Positions 1 through 11,700 of a stretch of 64,000 bases of DNA are shown piece by piece. Source of the DNA: Diphasiastrum complanatum (lineage: Eukaryota > Streptophyta > Lycopodiopsida > Lycopodiales > Lycopodiaceae); the NCBI GenBank assembly GCA_029204225.1, contig CM055107.1:30715410-30779409 (forward strand), in the 5' to 3' direction. Both the position numbers and the translations under genes were made by a program. Every line of letters starts with the position of its first letter. Within the stretch, counting starts at the first letter, position 1. The notes beneath the pieces were generated by a model, which saw only the letters and a list, made by a program, of their open reading frames with translations, did not search any database and was not told the origin of the DNA.

Positions 1-127
1 ACCCGCGACTATGGCCTGACCTTTGGCTAGGGGATGCATCGCCTGACATAATGGGTTGGAGAATAAGAGGGGAAAATACTACAGGCAACCAATGAGAGTT
101 TCAAAAATAGTAAAAAAAAAAATCACC

Positions 128-280
<153 letters not shown>

Positions 281-1345
281 TAGAATATAGAGTATTATGA
301 AATGCATGTCCAAAATTTTGTGATGACGAGAACGACAAATTGACAAGAATGATTTATGATTACTAATAATTATATTCACATGCATTCTTTTTTTAACTTT
401 TACATTCATTGCAATACTTTTATGTATATTGACTCATATCTACAACGTCAATACCAATATATATTGTCCGTTCACGACCTCAAGTTCAAACAACAATGGG
501 GTTTGCAACTTCCATAAAACCGTGGAAAAAAAAAACATTATAACCATGAGGAAAAAATAAAGGGTGAAATAATTAAAGGTTGGAATATTAATGATGATCC
601 AAATTGAACCCCATTGAGGATTACACCTCAAAAGAGACTCATTGGCCCTACAAGTGACTTGTATGTAATGAGGGGGTGTCTCTTCTATGACGACACCGAA
701 GAAGACCATGGTGTGTAAGCACTTGGCAGTCCTTGAGTCTGACAGTTCGTAGCATCGAAGAGAGAAAATGATGCTACTACTTTGAATATTTTAAAGTGGT
801 TACATGTGGTTCATTTAAATTCAAACAAGTGTCAACGTTTGACAGAAGAAAATCTAGAATAGAGAAGATCTTCCTCCATCAAATTATGTTGACACTTGTT
901 TGAATCCAAATGAACCTCATGCAACCTTTTAGGTTTATTGAGTTTGAAGTAGCCACTACATTATTCTCTCTTCGATGTGGTGAACCATCAAGTTCAAGAA
1001 CGCCAACAACCTGCACACCATCGACCTCTTTGGTGGTGTCATAAATAGAAGAAACACCTAATCAACACAGACAACTCGATTCTAGAGCCAAGGAGTCCCC
1101 TTTGCATTTTCAATGGATTTGTGTCATCATTAATATTCCAAGAATTCATTGCATGTCCTAATTTTTCATCATAGTTCTTCATTTTCATTTCCCACGGTTT
1201 TAGGGGAGTTTAGGGTCCCCTGTTGTTGTCTAGAATTATGGTTTATTGTTAATTCTAGATGGAAAATTGATTTATATACTGGTATTGCCCCCGTAGCTTT
1301 GACTCAAAACCTATAAAGGCTCCGACTATGAAGATACTTGAATCC
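281..1345 (+). repeat. Dispersed repeat R1, copy A (long arm)
   Basis: This stretch has no convincing coding sequence but matches 49893-50590 along most of its length. Shared landmarks include a 'gtatattgactcat' block near 424 and 49936, a 'gagggggtgtctcttctatga' block near 670 and 50096, and 'gttcgtagcatc' near 747 and 50168. A block ending in 'ggaaaattgatttatata' lies near 1260 and 50520. In both places the arm follows a CT tract and leads to a second CT-bounded arm, so it is one repeat family. The copy near 50 kb lacks some segments present here. No TIR, LTR or PBS was seen, so its mobility class is unknown. Confidence 0.75.
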
Positions 1346-1379
1346 TGAATAGAGTTGAATGAAATAATTATAATGTCTG

Positions 1380-1660
1380 AATCTTGCGGATATGTCCTAT
1401 TTCAGAATGTCACCTCATATTCCTTCCCTACGGCGTGTAGGTTTTTTCGTTCAAGGAAAGACTAGAATCTCGCCTTTAATGGGAGAAAAGTAAGGGCTAC
1501 ACACCTTCCTAGGATTGGGAATTCTGATTACCTGCATTCGACTCTTTCATATAAACTAATTTCTAGTGTATGTGATAAAAATTGAACTATAAAAATACTA
1601 GAATCTAAGCATCATACGCGTATAGAAGAAAGAGCAACTATGTAGCATAAAAATGCGAAA

Positions 1661-1748
<88 letters not shown>
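1380..1748 (+). repeat. R1 short arm and (CT)n tract
   Basis: Positions 1380-1660 match the four tandem R1 units at 48.2-51.1 kb: 'cagaatgtcacc', then a 'ctccctacgg'-like block, then 'gggctacacaccttcct' immediately before the CT tract. The CT run itself is 1664-1748. A small CT-rich run also occurs at 2068-2083 but belongs to the following stretch. Confidence 0.8.
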
Positions 1749-1750
<2 letters not shown>

Positions 1751-2014
1751 GGGCTCTGTTATGTACATATATCACTTTATTTGCTTTGCAAATCTTTGTG
1801 GAATGTAAACGTCGCATACTAATCTTATTTGCTAGTGGTGGCAAAAAAAAATGCCTTACTATGATAAAAGACCCCACTGAACAGAAAAAGTTTTTTTTTA
1901 AAAATGGTGGGAAAGTGGTGAATCTTTCAATGGCCAGGATCTATGCACATTATGGACAGTCAATCTAATGGTGAGCAGCAATTTGCACTTAGTACACATA
2001 AGTGTCCTCTGGTT

Positions 2015-2083
2015 CTATAAAGAGGGAATTCACACAACCCTATTCACTTTCCCTCATCCTGTCTTGCTCTCTCTCTCTCTCTC
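2015..2083 (+). promoter_or_regulatory. Possible TATA box and CT-rich leader
   Basis: CTATAAAGAG at 2015-2024 is followed about 30 bp later by a pyrimidine-rich stretch (2040-2083) typical of plant transcript leaders. A possible donor (AAG|GTGAGAG) lies at about 2180. No matching long reading frame follows, so this could be a noncoding or lost gene, or chance in AT-rich DNA. Confidence 0.3.
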
Positions 2084-4035
2084 CCTCATTCTTGCTTTCC
2101 TGGTGCTCTACCGTACGGTGATTGTGATTGAAGTGAACATTTGTGGATGCTATTGGAAGAACAATCGTATTTCAAACAAAGGTGAGAGTGGTTTGAATGG
2201 TAGCTCACTGATAAGGAAGCATGCATGCTAAAGATGAATGCTCACATGATGTTGTGATTACCGTTGTGTAGTAGCAAGGTTTAACTGGCATATTTGGGAT
2301 TGGATAATACGACAAGTAATCATTGTCCCAGCGAGCAAACATGGGCAACTTCTTAGGTATTTTTTTCAACCTTTGTGGTTTATGAAAAGTGCTGGACAAC
2401 AAACCAATTGTTGAGTATCTTTATCAACATTTTTGAAAAGTGGTTGATCGCTGGTCAACGACCTCTATGAAGCGGATATGGTCGTTGGCCAACGCTGGTT
2501 TTCTGAGTATTAACACTTAAACTACAGCGATCTACCATTTGATCATTGTATGAGCAATGTTGCTTGCATTTTTCAATATGTAATGCATTCAAAAATGTGA
2601 TGGACCACAATCTTTCCAGTTGGTTTCTGGAATTACCAGAAGCTGTAGCATTAATATGATTGATAAGAATGCTCTTACTATACTCAATTGGCTAGAATCT
2701 GTATGTAGTATTGCTACATACGATTGCTCCTTTGGTTTGATAAAGAGGATGATAGGATCTGTTTCTGATATACTAGTATTATGATGGCTGTGATTATGGA
2801 TAATGAAGTAGAAAAAGAAGTGGTGGGATGTGCTAATATACTCTTGAGTAATAGTAATTTCCATTGCTAATAATCTGTATATGGTGGGAAATGCTCTTGT
2901 AAGAATGCTATACGACTAATATACGGATAAGTTAGTAGCTTGTTAGGCTTCAAGAATACTCTATACTTAATCCGAATACTTTCGATGTGAATGCCTAAGC
3001 ATGTGGGTGATTCGTTTAAGTAGCTGAAGATGGATAGTTCACAAGAGAAGACTTCAACTCTCATTCAGGTATGACGCTTTACAGAATATCACCAATACGG
3101 TGGGTGACCTAACTTGGTACCATGATTTTACTCACGTATGTATGATGATTTACAAACCTTGCGCGTAATGTTTTTTTTAAGTAATAAAAAGTATAGGTTG
3201 ATCCTACATGCGCAGTAGATAACATGGGCATGAGTTAAAAAAAAAATTTCTCTACATCCAGTGTCCGGTTAATATAAGTAAAGTCAAGTAATTATATAGA
3301 GCTCGACCATGGTACACTTGAACGACATGGATTTGCCCAAGTTGTTCGGCGCTTGGATTCTCGGTGAACTGCTACGGGAGGCTTGTGGGGGCTAGTATAG
3401 CACGATGGTGCTCTAGTACCTAGCGTTGTGACCATCGCCTAGTCTCTGTCCATCTGTGTAATGAAAGATAGCTTCTTACATGAAGAATGTATATGTGAAA
3501 TTAATATGTTCTTTTTGCTCCTTTACTGATCAGTATGGCGTCTGCCGTGATACGACTTCGTTAAAAAGGGCAAAACGTAATGCTAAGTTATAAAATGAAT
3601 GATTGGGAAGATTGGACGTAGTTGTTTTTAATGCAACCTAGCCGATAAAGTAGTGAATCTTGTTTCGGACATGAATAACAACTGATGCTCAGCTATGACA
3701 CCTGTCTTCCTCATGCGACTAACTTGTGCGGTTTTGTTGTGTGGGATGGTGGTAGATAACAGTTGGGTGTCTTAAAACTTACTTTGCTTTATGGTACTCT
3801 GTACTGTTAAACTTTTTACAGCTATATTTTTACCTGTTATGTTATAAATTGAAGGGTTCAAAGGGTTTGGTCTTGACTTGTCAAAAGGGACTATGTGAAA
3901 TCTTGTTACTCTCTCTCTAGCATCTCTGATGCCACCCCGACTACCCTTTGGTCGAAGTAGCACCAAACATTTACGTTTACTTGTATTTTATGGCTAACAA
4001 GGTCTGTTGTATGATGTAGTCCACAAGATGGTTTC
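2084..4035. other. Stretch without a recognisable gene
   Basis: No family was recognised on either strand. There is an imperfect hairpin at 2450-2493 (arms gctggtcaacgacc and ggtcgttggccaac, 16-nt loop) and a donor-like cAG|GTATG at about 3066. A short ATG frame of about 28 codons starts at 3312. No known plant miRNA sequence was seen by eye. The stretch may be part of an unannotated transcript or simply old intergenic DNA. Confidence 0.5.
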
Positions 4036-4320
4036 ATGATGCGGTCACTCTTGGCTATGGGGAGCCCCTTCCTCCTCCTAGTCCTTTTGTTCAGACTATT
4101 ATATCACAATTTGATTACTTCTTATGCTATGACTACTTGTAATGCTGCTGGCCCGGATGATAAAATTTTTTGCCTTGTTGATCTGATGTGCATCATGGAT
4201 TGGATCAAAATTTATGCGAATTTTATCAAAAAGAAGAAATCCCTTAGCATGGTTGAAAAAATTTATATGAAACTTTCAAACTATGTTGAACGAATTGCTG
4301 CTTGTGTTTGGGGTGTGTAG
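4036..4320 (+). CDS. Hypothetical 94-residue reading frame
   Basis: The frame opens with two Met and a hydrophobic segment (residues about 4-32, rich in Leu and Phe) that could be a signal anchor. A lysine-rich stretch (KKKK around residue 66) and a short C-terminal part follow. It resembles no family I recognise and has no clear promoter or neighbour gene. Its length is within chance expectation for this composition, so it may not be a gene. Confidence 0.15.
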   Translation: MMRSLLAMGSPFLLLVLLFRLLYHNLITSYAMTTCNAAGPDDKIFCLVDLMCIMDWIKIYANFIKKKKSLSMVEKIYMKLSNYVERIAACVWGV

Positions 4321-4896
4321 TATTAATAATTTCATAACAACATTCTGGCCTCTATCAAATTGAATGAAATGCATTCTACAGTTGAGATGTTATCAGAGTA
4401 GTACAACAGTACTACACTCCGACTGATTAAGGTGTCAACAGAGAGTCGAGAAATGTTCGATGTATTCGTGGTTGTGCAGACAATTAATTAATCGCGTTCG
4501 TGAACTGTTCGTTTCTAGATAGAAGTTCTCGACAACTTAACTCCAAGGTTATGGTTAAAGAACACGAATAGTTTTAGAGCACGTTAGAAACTTATGTCAG
4601 TTACAAGCAAGAACACAGATCAAAGACCCAATTCTTCAGACAGGGACTGCCATCTCAAATGTATATATACAGTGTTCAACGAGACGAACAAACACACCTC
4701 TAAAACAACAGGTGCGTCGCTCCCGTGAAAAAGGTCTAGTTAACAATTAAGTCGAATGTATGTTCAATTATACTATAAAAGGTATATTTAACTAAGAGTT
4801 AAAATTACTCTAGTTCAATATGTCGCTTCATATCTAGTCGTTTCGCGTGGATGACCTAGTAAAGGCTATCCAATGCAACATTTCCTTTTTAGAGGT
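4321..4896. other. Stretch without a recognisable gene
   Basis: AT-rich sequence with no coherent reading frame. Around 4440-4560 there are several 'gttcg' and 'ttctcgac' words but no repeat structure that I can define. Nothing else is supported. Confidence 0.5.
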
Positions 4897-5757
4897 CCCA
4901 TAATTATTTTTGGAAATGAAAAAACTGAAACAAAGATAAATACATGAGTCTCGAAAATAAATTTCCGTTTGTTTCAATATTTTCAAAGCTTTTTATATTA
5001 TCAAGCAAATTGCAATTTTTTTTTACTTTCAACAATTCTTACCTTTATAAAATGATACAAGTCAATTTTCGGGTTTATTGAAAGTTTTTAGTTTTAGTTG
5101 GTTTTGTTTAATTAAAAAGTTCAAAATTATTTTTAAATCTTTTTTTTCTAAACAATAGAAAAAAAAATTAAAAATAAAAAAACCATCCACCGCGGCGGAT
5201 GGACACCAAATTTGTTTTTAGAAAAAAATTAAAACATAAATTTAGTCTACAAAGCTAAAAATTTATTTTTAACGAAAACATCTATAAGGGGGCATTGGCC
5301 TCCTTCCATCTGACACTTGTCATCAAGTTCATCTCATAATTGTTTTTAGAATTGACAAAATTGAAAAAGATAAATACATGAGACTCGAAGATAAATTTTC
5401 ATTTGTTTTCAAGATTGTCAAAAATAATTTACTATCAAGCGAATTGGAGATTTTTTCATTTTAAAGAATCTTTAACTTTTGAAAAATGGTAAAAGTTAGT
5501 TTCCGGGTCTGTTGGAAATTTTTTGTATGAGTTGGTTTATTGCATACATTTATTTTTATTTTTTTTCTAAAAAATAGAAAAACAAAATTTAAAAAAAAAA
5601 ATTATCTGTCGCAAACATCCATCGCGTCGAATGGTTTTTTTTTTGTTTTTGTTTTTTCATTAAAAAATTCAAAATTAAACTTTTATTTTTTTTGAAAAAT
5701 ATAAAAGAAAATTAAAAAATAAAAAACCATCCGCCGCGACAGATAGACACCAAGTGT
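4897..5757 (+). repeat. Degenerate AT-rich direct repeats with a GC palindrome
   Basis: Two diverged copies of a roughly 310-bp unit lie at about 4897-5215 and 5334-5640, and a third partial copy at about 5655-5757. Shared blocks include 'gataaatacatgag', 'aaataaattttc'-like words, 'gggt(t/c)tgttgaaa'-like words and a terminal 'aaccatccgccgcg' block. The first copy ends in a near-perfect 20-bp palindrome at 5183-5202 (CCATCCACCGCGGCGGATGG). The third copy has a decayed version at 5728-5747. The element class is unknown. Confidence 0.6.
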
Positions 5758-5929
5758 TTTGTTTTAGAAATTGAATTTTAATTTTTTTCTTAAAATCTTG
5801 AACAAAAATTAAAAAAAAAAAACATCTTTAATGGATCTATTTGAAAAAAATTCAATTGAAATATAAATTAGGTGCAACAAAATACAATTCGAAAATTTTA
5901 TAGTGCACTAACTAAAATTGTGATGACTA

Positions 5930-6725
5930 CAATTTGGCCAAGCTTTCTATGTTGTTGACCAGACCGTGTCGACCTTCCGAGGAACCAAGCCTCTTATTTT
6001 TTATGAGGGCTTGAAAGATTTCTACAAAACCGAACTCTGTTGGAACTCATGTAAAAGCGTTTGTGGTGGTTTGAAAAAAATTTGTAAGTGATCCCACGTT
6101 CAATATGGAGGATGATGTTCAGTCCCTTGGTTTAACTCGAGAGATCTATGTTCACGACGAGATCGCTTTCGATCGCATAATGTTTATGACACGAACTCAA
6201 GATGAAACTGAACATCATGTTGTTCTTTCATGTGAAGACTCCATGCATTTCACTGAACCATCTGCTACTCAAGATGAAAATAGGGTCTGTTTGAATTTTG
6301 AGGACGGCCACCTACAAAAATGAAATTTTTTGAGGGACAACATGGGCATTACAATTGGATACATGTGTTGAAAGTGAAAGTTGTTGATTCTAGATCTCAT
6401 GGTAATCCATGCATTGAAGTCAATGGCGCAAAGCTTTGTGCCGAACATATATTATTAATAACAATAATCAATGGATTTATGCAAGTCAATCATCAAGCTA
6501 CAAGACATTGGATCATGTGTGCGGTTAATGAGCACTAATGTAGATGGACTATATCATTATTTAAGAAGGATTTTAGGCCAATGCTTAGGTTTATGGACAG
6601 TGCTGAGTACTACGGTGACCTTGTACAATTCAGCTCGTTGGATTTTCTCGGGGAAGAGAATCGCAATAAAATTGAAAATCTAATGTGCAGAATCTTTTCA
6701 ATGAATGATTGGCCAACATTCATGG
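5930..6725 (+). pseudogene. Unidentified coding relic, copy 1
   Basis: Three abutting frames look like one broken gene. About 5938-6089 reads in a coding-like way (QAFYVVDQTVSTF... to GGLKKICK, then TGA). A shift in an A-run leads into 6105-6323 (MEDDVQSLGL...). A further shift leads into 6320-6538 (MKFFEGQHGHYNW...), and after a single stop the same frame continues to 6725 (FKKDFRPMLRFMDSAEYYGD... to WPTFMA). The first part weakly recalls the end of a DUF4216 region of CACTA proteins (QVFYV-type motif), which is an inference. The rest matches no family I know. Part of it (6312-6545) is duplicated at 7205-7375. Confidence 0.4.
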
Positions 6726-7204
6726 CTTAGAAAATATGGCATTTTCTCTCTCATATCCAAAGATCTCTTTGATCAGTCTCTCTGACATTGGTTGTCAAAC
6801 ATGGGTCACTTGCAAAAAATAGAAAATATAGTTGATCTCAATAACAATGTCCAGGTTCTTGAAGTTTAGATACAAAATTTTAAAATACCGTTGGAGAATT
6901 GGAAGCTCATGTACTGAATTTCAAAAAGGCATATAATTCTGTCTGTTTGGTGGATAAACATGATGATGATGATATCGATCGTCTTCATGTCTTGATGATG
7001 TGAGATAAAATGTAAGTTCATTCGTGGTTTCATATTTGAGGGATCATTTTGAATATTGCACCATATACAAAACCATGAATGATTATAAATGATAGTTTCA
7101 ATGTTGCATAGAGGTTGCTGGACATTAGTCAATGAATTCTTAACATGAGTCATTCTCCAAAGATCTCTTCAGTCTCTCTGACATTGATTGTCAAATATGG
7201 GCCA

Positions 7205-7540
7205 CATGCAAAACATGAATTTTTTGAGGAACAACATGGGCATGAGATACACATGCATTTAAGTCAATGGTGCAAAGCTTTGTGCCAAACTTTATTATCC
7301 TTACCAATCATCAATGGATTTATGGTCGAATAGCAAGCAACAAGACATTGAATCATGTGTGCTATTGAGTACTATTAACGGTTGAAAATGGAAAATCCCT
7401 ATTCAGGGACATTCATATTGGAGAGGGAATGGTGGAGGGCAGGTATTGTCTAAGGGTCTTTGATGAGGATGGCAATTAACTAAACATGACAGTTGGCTCA
7501 TCCCAACTGATTGTTATCAAGCAAAAAACTAATAACTATA
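7205..7540 (+). pseudogene. Unidentified coding relic, partial second copy
   Basis: Positions 7205-7375 repeat 6312-6545 with an internal deletion. Both share 'gaattttttgaggaacaacatgg'-type sequence, 'caatggtgcaaagctttgtgcc' and 'tcatcaatggatttatg'. A coding-like frame follows from 7381 (VENGKSLFRDIHIGEGMVEG, then YCLRVFDEDGN, stop, then MTVGSSQLIVIKQ). Function is unknown. It probably belongs to the same relic gene as 5930-6725 and may be cargo of the adjoining CACTA element. Confidence 0.35.
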
Positions 7541-8006
7541 TATGCTTGAGCCCATCAACCGTATAAAAGACCGTACTCATAATGAGGTCGACACTCATTT
7601 CCTCAATCTTATGCTAGTTTGCTACTTAAATTATAGGATAGATGATGTTCTATACACTATGTAATGAGTTCTCAAAGAATGTGCAATGTGCTTGTGCTTC
7701 TAGTGATCTATGTTTTAGCTTTGTTTTTTCTCTAGCATTTTGTTTTGGAAGCTTAAAGTCCTTGGTGTTGAAAAATATATAATTACTTGATACCTTTGCT
7801 TGAGAATTTAGGTCCAAATTTTGGGAGTGCATATTCTTCGTCAAAATACTGCCACTACCAAAATTAGCTATGATATGAATTTTCTACTTATACAAACATG
7901 TTGCTTACTTCTTGCAACTTATAAATTTTGTGGTTGTTGCTTGACGTTGTTTGTTACTGGTCATAGTTTTTATGGATCGTAATGTATTTTTGATATGGAT
8001 GTAAAA
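7541..8006. other. Stretch without a recognisable gene
   Basis: AT-rich DNA between the unidentified relic and the first CACTA-associated exon. No reading frame, repeat or terminal CACTA motif could be supported here. Confidence 0.5.
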
Positions 8007-8620
8007 ATGGTTTCAACCATGTCAATGACCAGAGGCACCTCCTCTAGATCGCAAGGTCTAGCATTGGCTCGCAGAGCCCAACAGGTAACTAAGTTCACTT
8101 TATTTTCAATTTATAGTAGACCATTTTCTTTTTAATATCTATATATCCTCAATGTTTTAAAAAAATTGATGTTGATATTCCTATTTTTTTTATGAATGGT
8201 TTTTATGCAATATCTTCTTTGGAGAGATTTCAGAAATGCCCCTATCCGTGGACGTGGACATGGATCGCAAGGCACTAGGAGGACGTCAAATGTTGCTTGT
8301 GAGCTAGCCACTACCTCATCAGCAATGCCACGACCTAGTACTCATGATCGTTCGGCACCTGCTCCTTCACATGATAGAGGTCTAGTTATTATATCTAGTA
8401 TTTCTATATAATGTGTGTGTGGCTCTCTTGTAATTCTCTTGCAATGTAAATTTATGTCACTAGTCAAAATAGATATAGAACAATGATGTTAGTATTGAAA
8501 AGAATACATGCAGGTCAAGTTTCGTCTAGCACTTCTGGTAATGATTGATCCAGACCACCTAATAGGTCTCCAATTGTTCCTTACGAGAGACAAAGACAAT
8601 ATCCGCAGCTTTTTGGATGA
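8007..8620 (+). pseudogene. Decayed low-complexity ORF1-like exons of a CACTA element
   Basis: An open exon starts at ATG 8007 and runs 26 codons (MVSTMSMTRGTSSRSQ...) to a clean donor at 8084|GTAACT. A second coding block (about 8226-8388, NAPIRGRGHGSQG... to APSHDRG) is rich in Arg, Gly, Ser and Pro. A third (from about 8516, SSSTSGND, stop, SRPPNRSPIVPYERQRQYPQ) contains in-frame stops. Such Arg/Gly/Pro-rich leaders are common in plant En/Spm accessory proteins, but these exons carry no diagnostic domain. The link to CACTA rests on position just upstream of the transposase domains. Exon joins are not fully in phase, consistent with decay. Confidence 0.4.
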
Positions 8621-8812
8621 GTCCGATAAAATATTGTTCACCATGTTTGTTTGTATCTTTTATTTGTTTGCATTATATGTAGTTCTAATTTTTTATTTCC
8701 ATAACATACAATCTTTTGAATTTCAAGATACTTGCTCATTTCTAATTGCAAGCTATATTTGAGTGCTCAAATATATGACACTAATTATATTTTTTCCTTT
8801 GATTTATGTAGC

Positions 8813-8890
8813 TAGATCCATGGGATGAAAAGATCCGTTGTGATTGTGTCAATTGCAAAGAATTTAAATATCGCAAAATAAATGGTGTAA
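8813..8890 (+). pseudogene. CACTA transposase-associated domain fragment
   Basis: The translation LDPWDEKIRCDCVNCKEFKYRK carries the IRCDCVNC core of the transposase-associated domain (PF13963 type, usually IxCPCxxC). That domain lies at the N-terminus of plant CACTA TNP2 proteins. Only this core is legible, and flanking codons are interrupted by stops. It fits the order accessory exons, transposase-associated domain, TNP2 domain along the plus strand. Confidence 0.55.
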
Positions 8891-9394
8891 TTTTCTGGCT
8901 GTGCAATGTTTTTTTTTGTAAATAAATGGTGTAAATTTTGTTGTATGATATGTCTTTTAAGATGCATTACACTCTCATTGATGAACCTATTTTATGATGT
9001 TTGGTAATGAAGTATTGTATCGACCATATTGATTCTGCCATATCATCATCCATATTGTTTTTGTTTTGTTATAACATGTGTTATATATTGCATGATTTTT
9101 TCAACGTTCATAATATTATGGAGACGAAGAGGATTTTAGAGGGCCTGGACTCACTGTGTTTTCGAAACGACATAGGAAAACGGTTCGAAAAACTATCCTC
9201 CTCATGAGACCACTCCAATCGATAGAAATGATGCACAACACAATCATGGACAAGAAGCTAGCTTCACAACTCAAGAAAATGTCAAATACATGAGAACTGA
9301 GGTGAAACAAGCATGAGAACTGAAGCTACAACTCCTTTATATGAAGAGGAATATGTTTCTAGATTGTCAGCATGCTTGCTCATCCTAAATCTTC

Positions 9395-9513
9395 AAGTTG
9401 TGTACAAATGCTTCTTGGTTTCCAAGGGGAGGCTCGAACCTGAGACCAAAGAAACTTTGGATGTCAAGCTAACCAACTGAGCCAACCCCGTTGGGCTAAG
9501 TTGTGTACAAATG
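9395..9513 (-). mobile_element. 87-bp tRNA-derived SINE-like insertion with 16-bp target duplication
   Basis: An 87-bp insert (9411-9497) is flanked by perfect direct repeats AAGTTGTGTACAAATG at 9395-9410 and 9498-9513. On the minus strand the insert carries a tRNA-type A box (TGGCTCAGTTGG) and a B box (GGTTCGAGCC) about 30 bp apart, as in RNA polymerase III promoters of plant SINEs. Its 3' end on that strand forms a short hairpin (CTTGG-aaa-CCAAG) and has no poly(A). The acceptor stem does not pair as a real tRNA would, so it is not a functional tRNA gene. The perfect duplication indicates a recent LINE-assisted insertion into the older CACTA element. Confidence 0.85.
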
Positions 9514-9689
9514 GAGTAATCAAAGTGTTGATGCATTATTCAGGTGACTATTCATATAAATTTGATATTTTTTGTTTTAATTCAAGACTAACTAGTTGAC
9601 AATATTTGTAACCTTATTGGGCATTTGCCATAGATTGTTATGTTCACTATTACCTGAGGGCAATACAATTCCAAATTCAAGAAAAGATG

Positions 9690-11700
9690 TTAAAAAATAT
9701 TGGCGATGCTTCGAATGGACTACAATTGCATTCACGCATGTCCAAATGATTGCATATTATACAAGGGTGTGCATGAATCAAAAACAAGTTGCCCTAAGTG
9801 TGAATAACCACAATATAGGTAGGATGTGCAAGGAACCAAAGTTGCATCCAATGTGCGCCATTTTCCAATATTATCGTGGATCCAACACATGTTCCGTTCC
9901 GAGTCCTTGGCCGAATTGATAGATTGGAATGCTAGAAATAGATCCACTGATGGTATCATGAGAATACCATGTGATAGTACGGCCAAAAACACATCAAAAA
10001 TGAGTGGCCGATATTTTGTACCGATCCAGACATTTAAGACTTGGGTTGGCCGTGGATGGTATTAATCCACATGGCCATCGATCTTCTACTTGGACAACAT
10101 GGCCAGTGATGCTTGTGAATTACAACATACCTCCATAAATGGCCATAAAAAAAGGTCCCAGTCGTTACAAGGTAAAAACATGGATGTATATCTAGAATCT
10201 ATTGTCGAGGAGTTGTAGATTCTTTGGAGAGGGATTCATGTGTACGACATTTCACGTCCTATCGGATCTCGAGAATTTGAATTAAAAGGTATGTTGATGT
10301 GGACGATGCATGATTATCCTGAATTCGGTGAGTGTAGCAGTTTTTCTAGTTCCGGATACCATGCTTGTAATATATATGGAAGTAATCTCCCTACACGATA
10401 TGCAAAACATGTTAGAAAAGTCATATATTCTGATCATCGTAAATATCTTCCATTTGACCATAGTCTTCGTAAAACTCGTTTTTGTCGACTAGGAGACAAA
10501 GTGGAGGCACGCCCTCCACTAGAAAGATTAACGAGTAAAGATTGGCTTTAGAAATGGAACAATGCAATGGATAATTCCACTTCGATCGAGGGTATGAAAA
10601 GGTTATCCATTTTTTATACACTCCCATATTGGACGACATTAAAAATAACTCATTTATTGGATCCAATGCACATTTTCAAAAATGTAGGAGAGTCACTATG
10701 GAGACACTTCAATGAATCAAAAGTTTTGTATGCATGATCCTTGAAGAACTAAAAGATTTTGTTCAAATGTGACACTTGTGGACTAATGATGGACAAGAGT
10801 CAAGGTCAAGATCAACTCATGCACCATGGATTTTGTCAAAGGAAGAGAGTACGAATATAAAGGCAGTTATTTGGCATATTTGATTTCCTACTAGATACAC
10901 AAGGTCTACAAGAGGGGCATTTACCACAGACGGCAAATTATCCGGATTAAAGTCTCATGATTGGCACAAGATGAGACATGTATATGTATTTGATGTGTTC
11001 AATTAGGGATGCATATGCATATAATGAAAGGGTGTTTGACCGAAGATATACAAAAGGTTATCGCAGAATTATCGACCTTTAAAAGGTATTGCTAGTGAGT
11101 CTTAACATCATTCAAATGAGCATATTTTGCATGTATATTAATGATGTTTTTGTATTTCTATATGCGACAAATATATCCAGATGGATATCTTCAAAAGACA
11201 TAAGTATAGGAGATATAGGATGCATGCATCTCAAAGCTATCGAAATTGTTTGTGCTTTTGAGAGATGCCTTCCTCCATCATTCATGGACATCCAAATTCA
11301 CCTATTGGTTCACCTTGTTGATGAGGTGGAGTAGCGGGCCCTGTGAGTGCAAGATGGATGTTTTTTTTTAGCACTTTATGAAAGTTCTAAAAGGTTTTAT
11401 GCACCAAAAGGTGCATGTAGAAGGTAGTATGGCGGAAGGTTGGATGGCACAAGAGTCTTTGTTTTACATTATAGAGTACTTGACACAATTAAATCCAGGG
11501 GCTCCAAGACTGTGGCATGATAGTGACGAGAGCAACAAACAAGAGAGCATTCCACAAGGAAAAGGAATGCGTGCGAGATTTTTCGAGAGTATGAGAGACA
11601 AGGTTTGCACGTTCATGTTATACAACACAGAAGAATTATCATCTTGGATTGATTTTTACAAAAAATCTAAAGATCAAAGGAATATTGATAGAATGTGATG
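9690..11700 (+). pseudogene. TNP2-type CACTA (En/Spm) transposase, decayed
   Basis: TNP2 transposases cut CACTA elements at their terminal repeats. The N-terminal landmark is IHACPNDC(I/M)LYKG near 9730-9765. It is followed by VRHFPILSWIQHMFRSESLA and DGIMRIPCDS (about 9850-9980), which match the family's RYFPL..RLQRLF and DGVMRHP.DS blocks. The best block is 10235-10480: YDISRPIGSREFELKGMLMW, then TMHDYPEFGECS and SDHRKYLPFDHSLRKTRF. A DUF4218-like part is at 11225-11340 (CAFERCLPPSFMDIQIHLLVHL) and 11378-11690 (VHVEGSMAEGWMAQESLFYI). Stops and frameshifts occur throughout, and about 600 bp between 10680 and 11200 is barely legible. A SINE sits just upstream. No CACTA termini could be placed. 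Confidence 0.85.

Noticed and set aside
5930-6000. Confident DUF4216 assignment for the first coding-like block
   Set aside because: Only a QAFYVVD-type motif fits, and the neighbouring residues do not. It is kept as a weak possibility in the feature text only.
9411-9497. Functional tRNA gene on the minus strand
   Set aside because: A and B boxes are present but the acceptor and anticodon stems do not pair, and the insert has target duplications, so it is a SINE-like retroposon.
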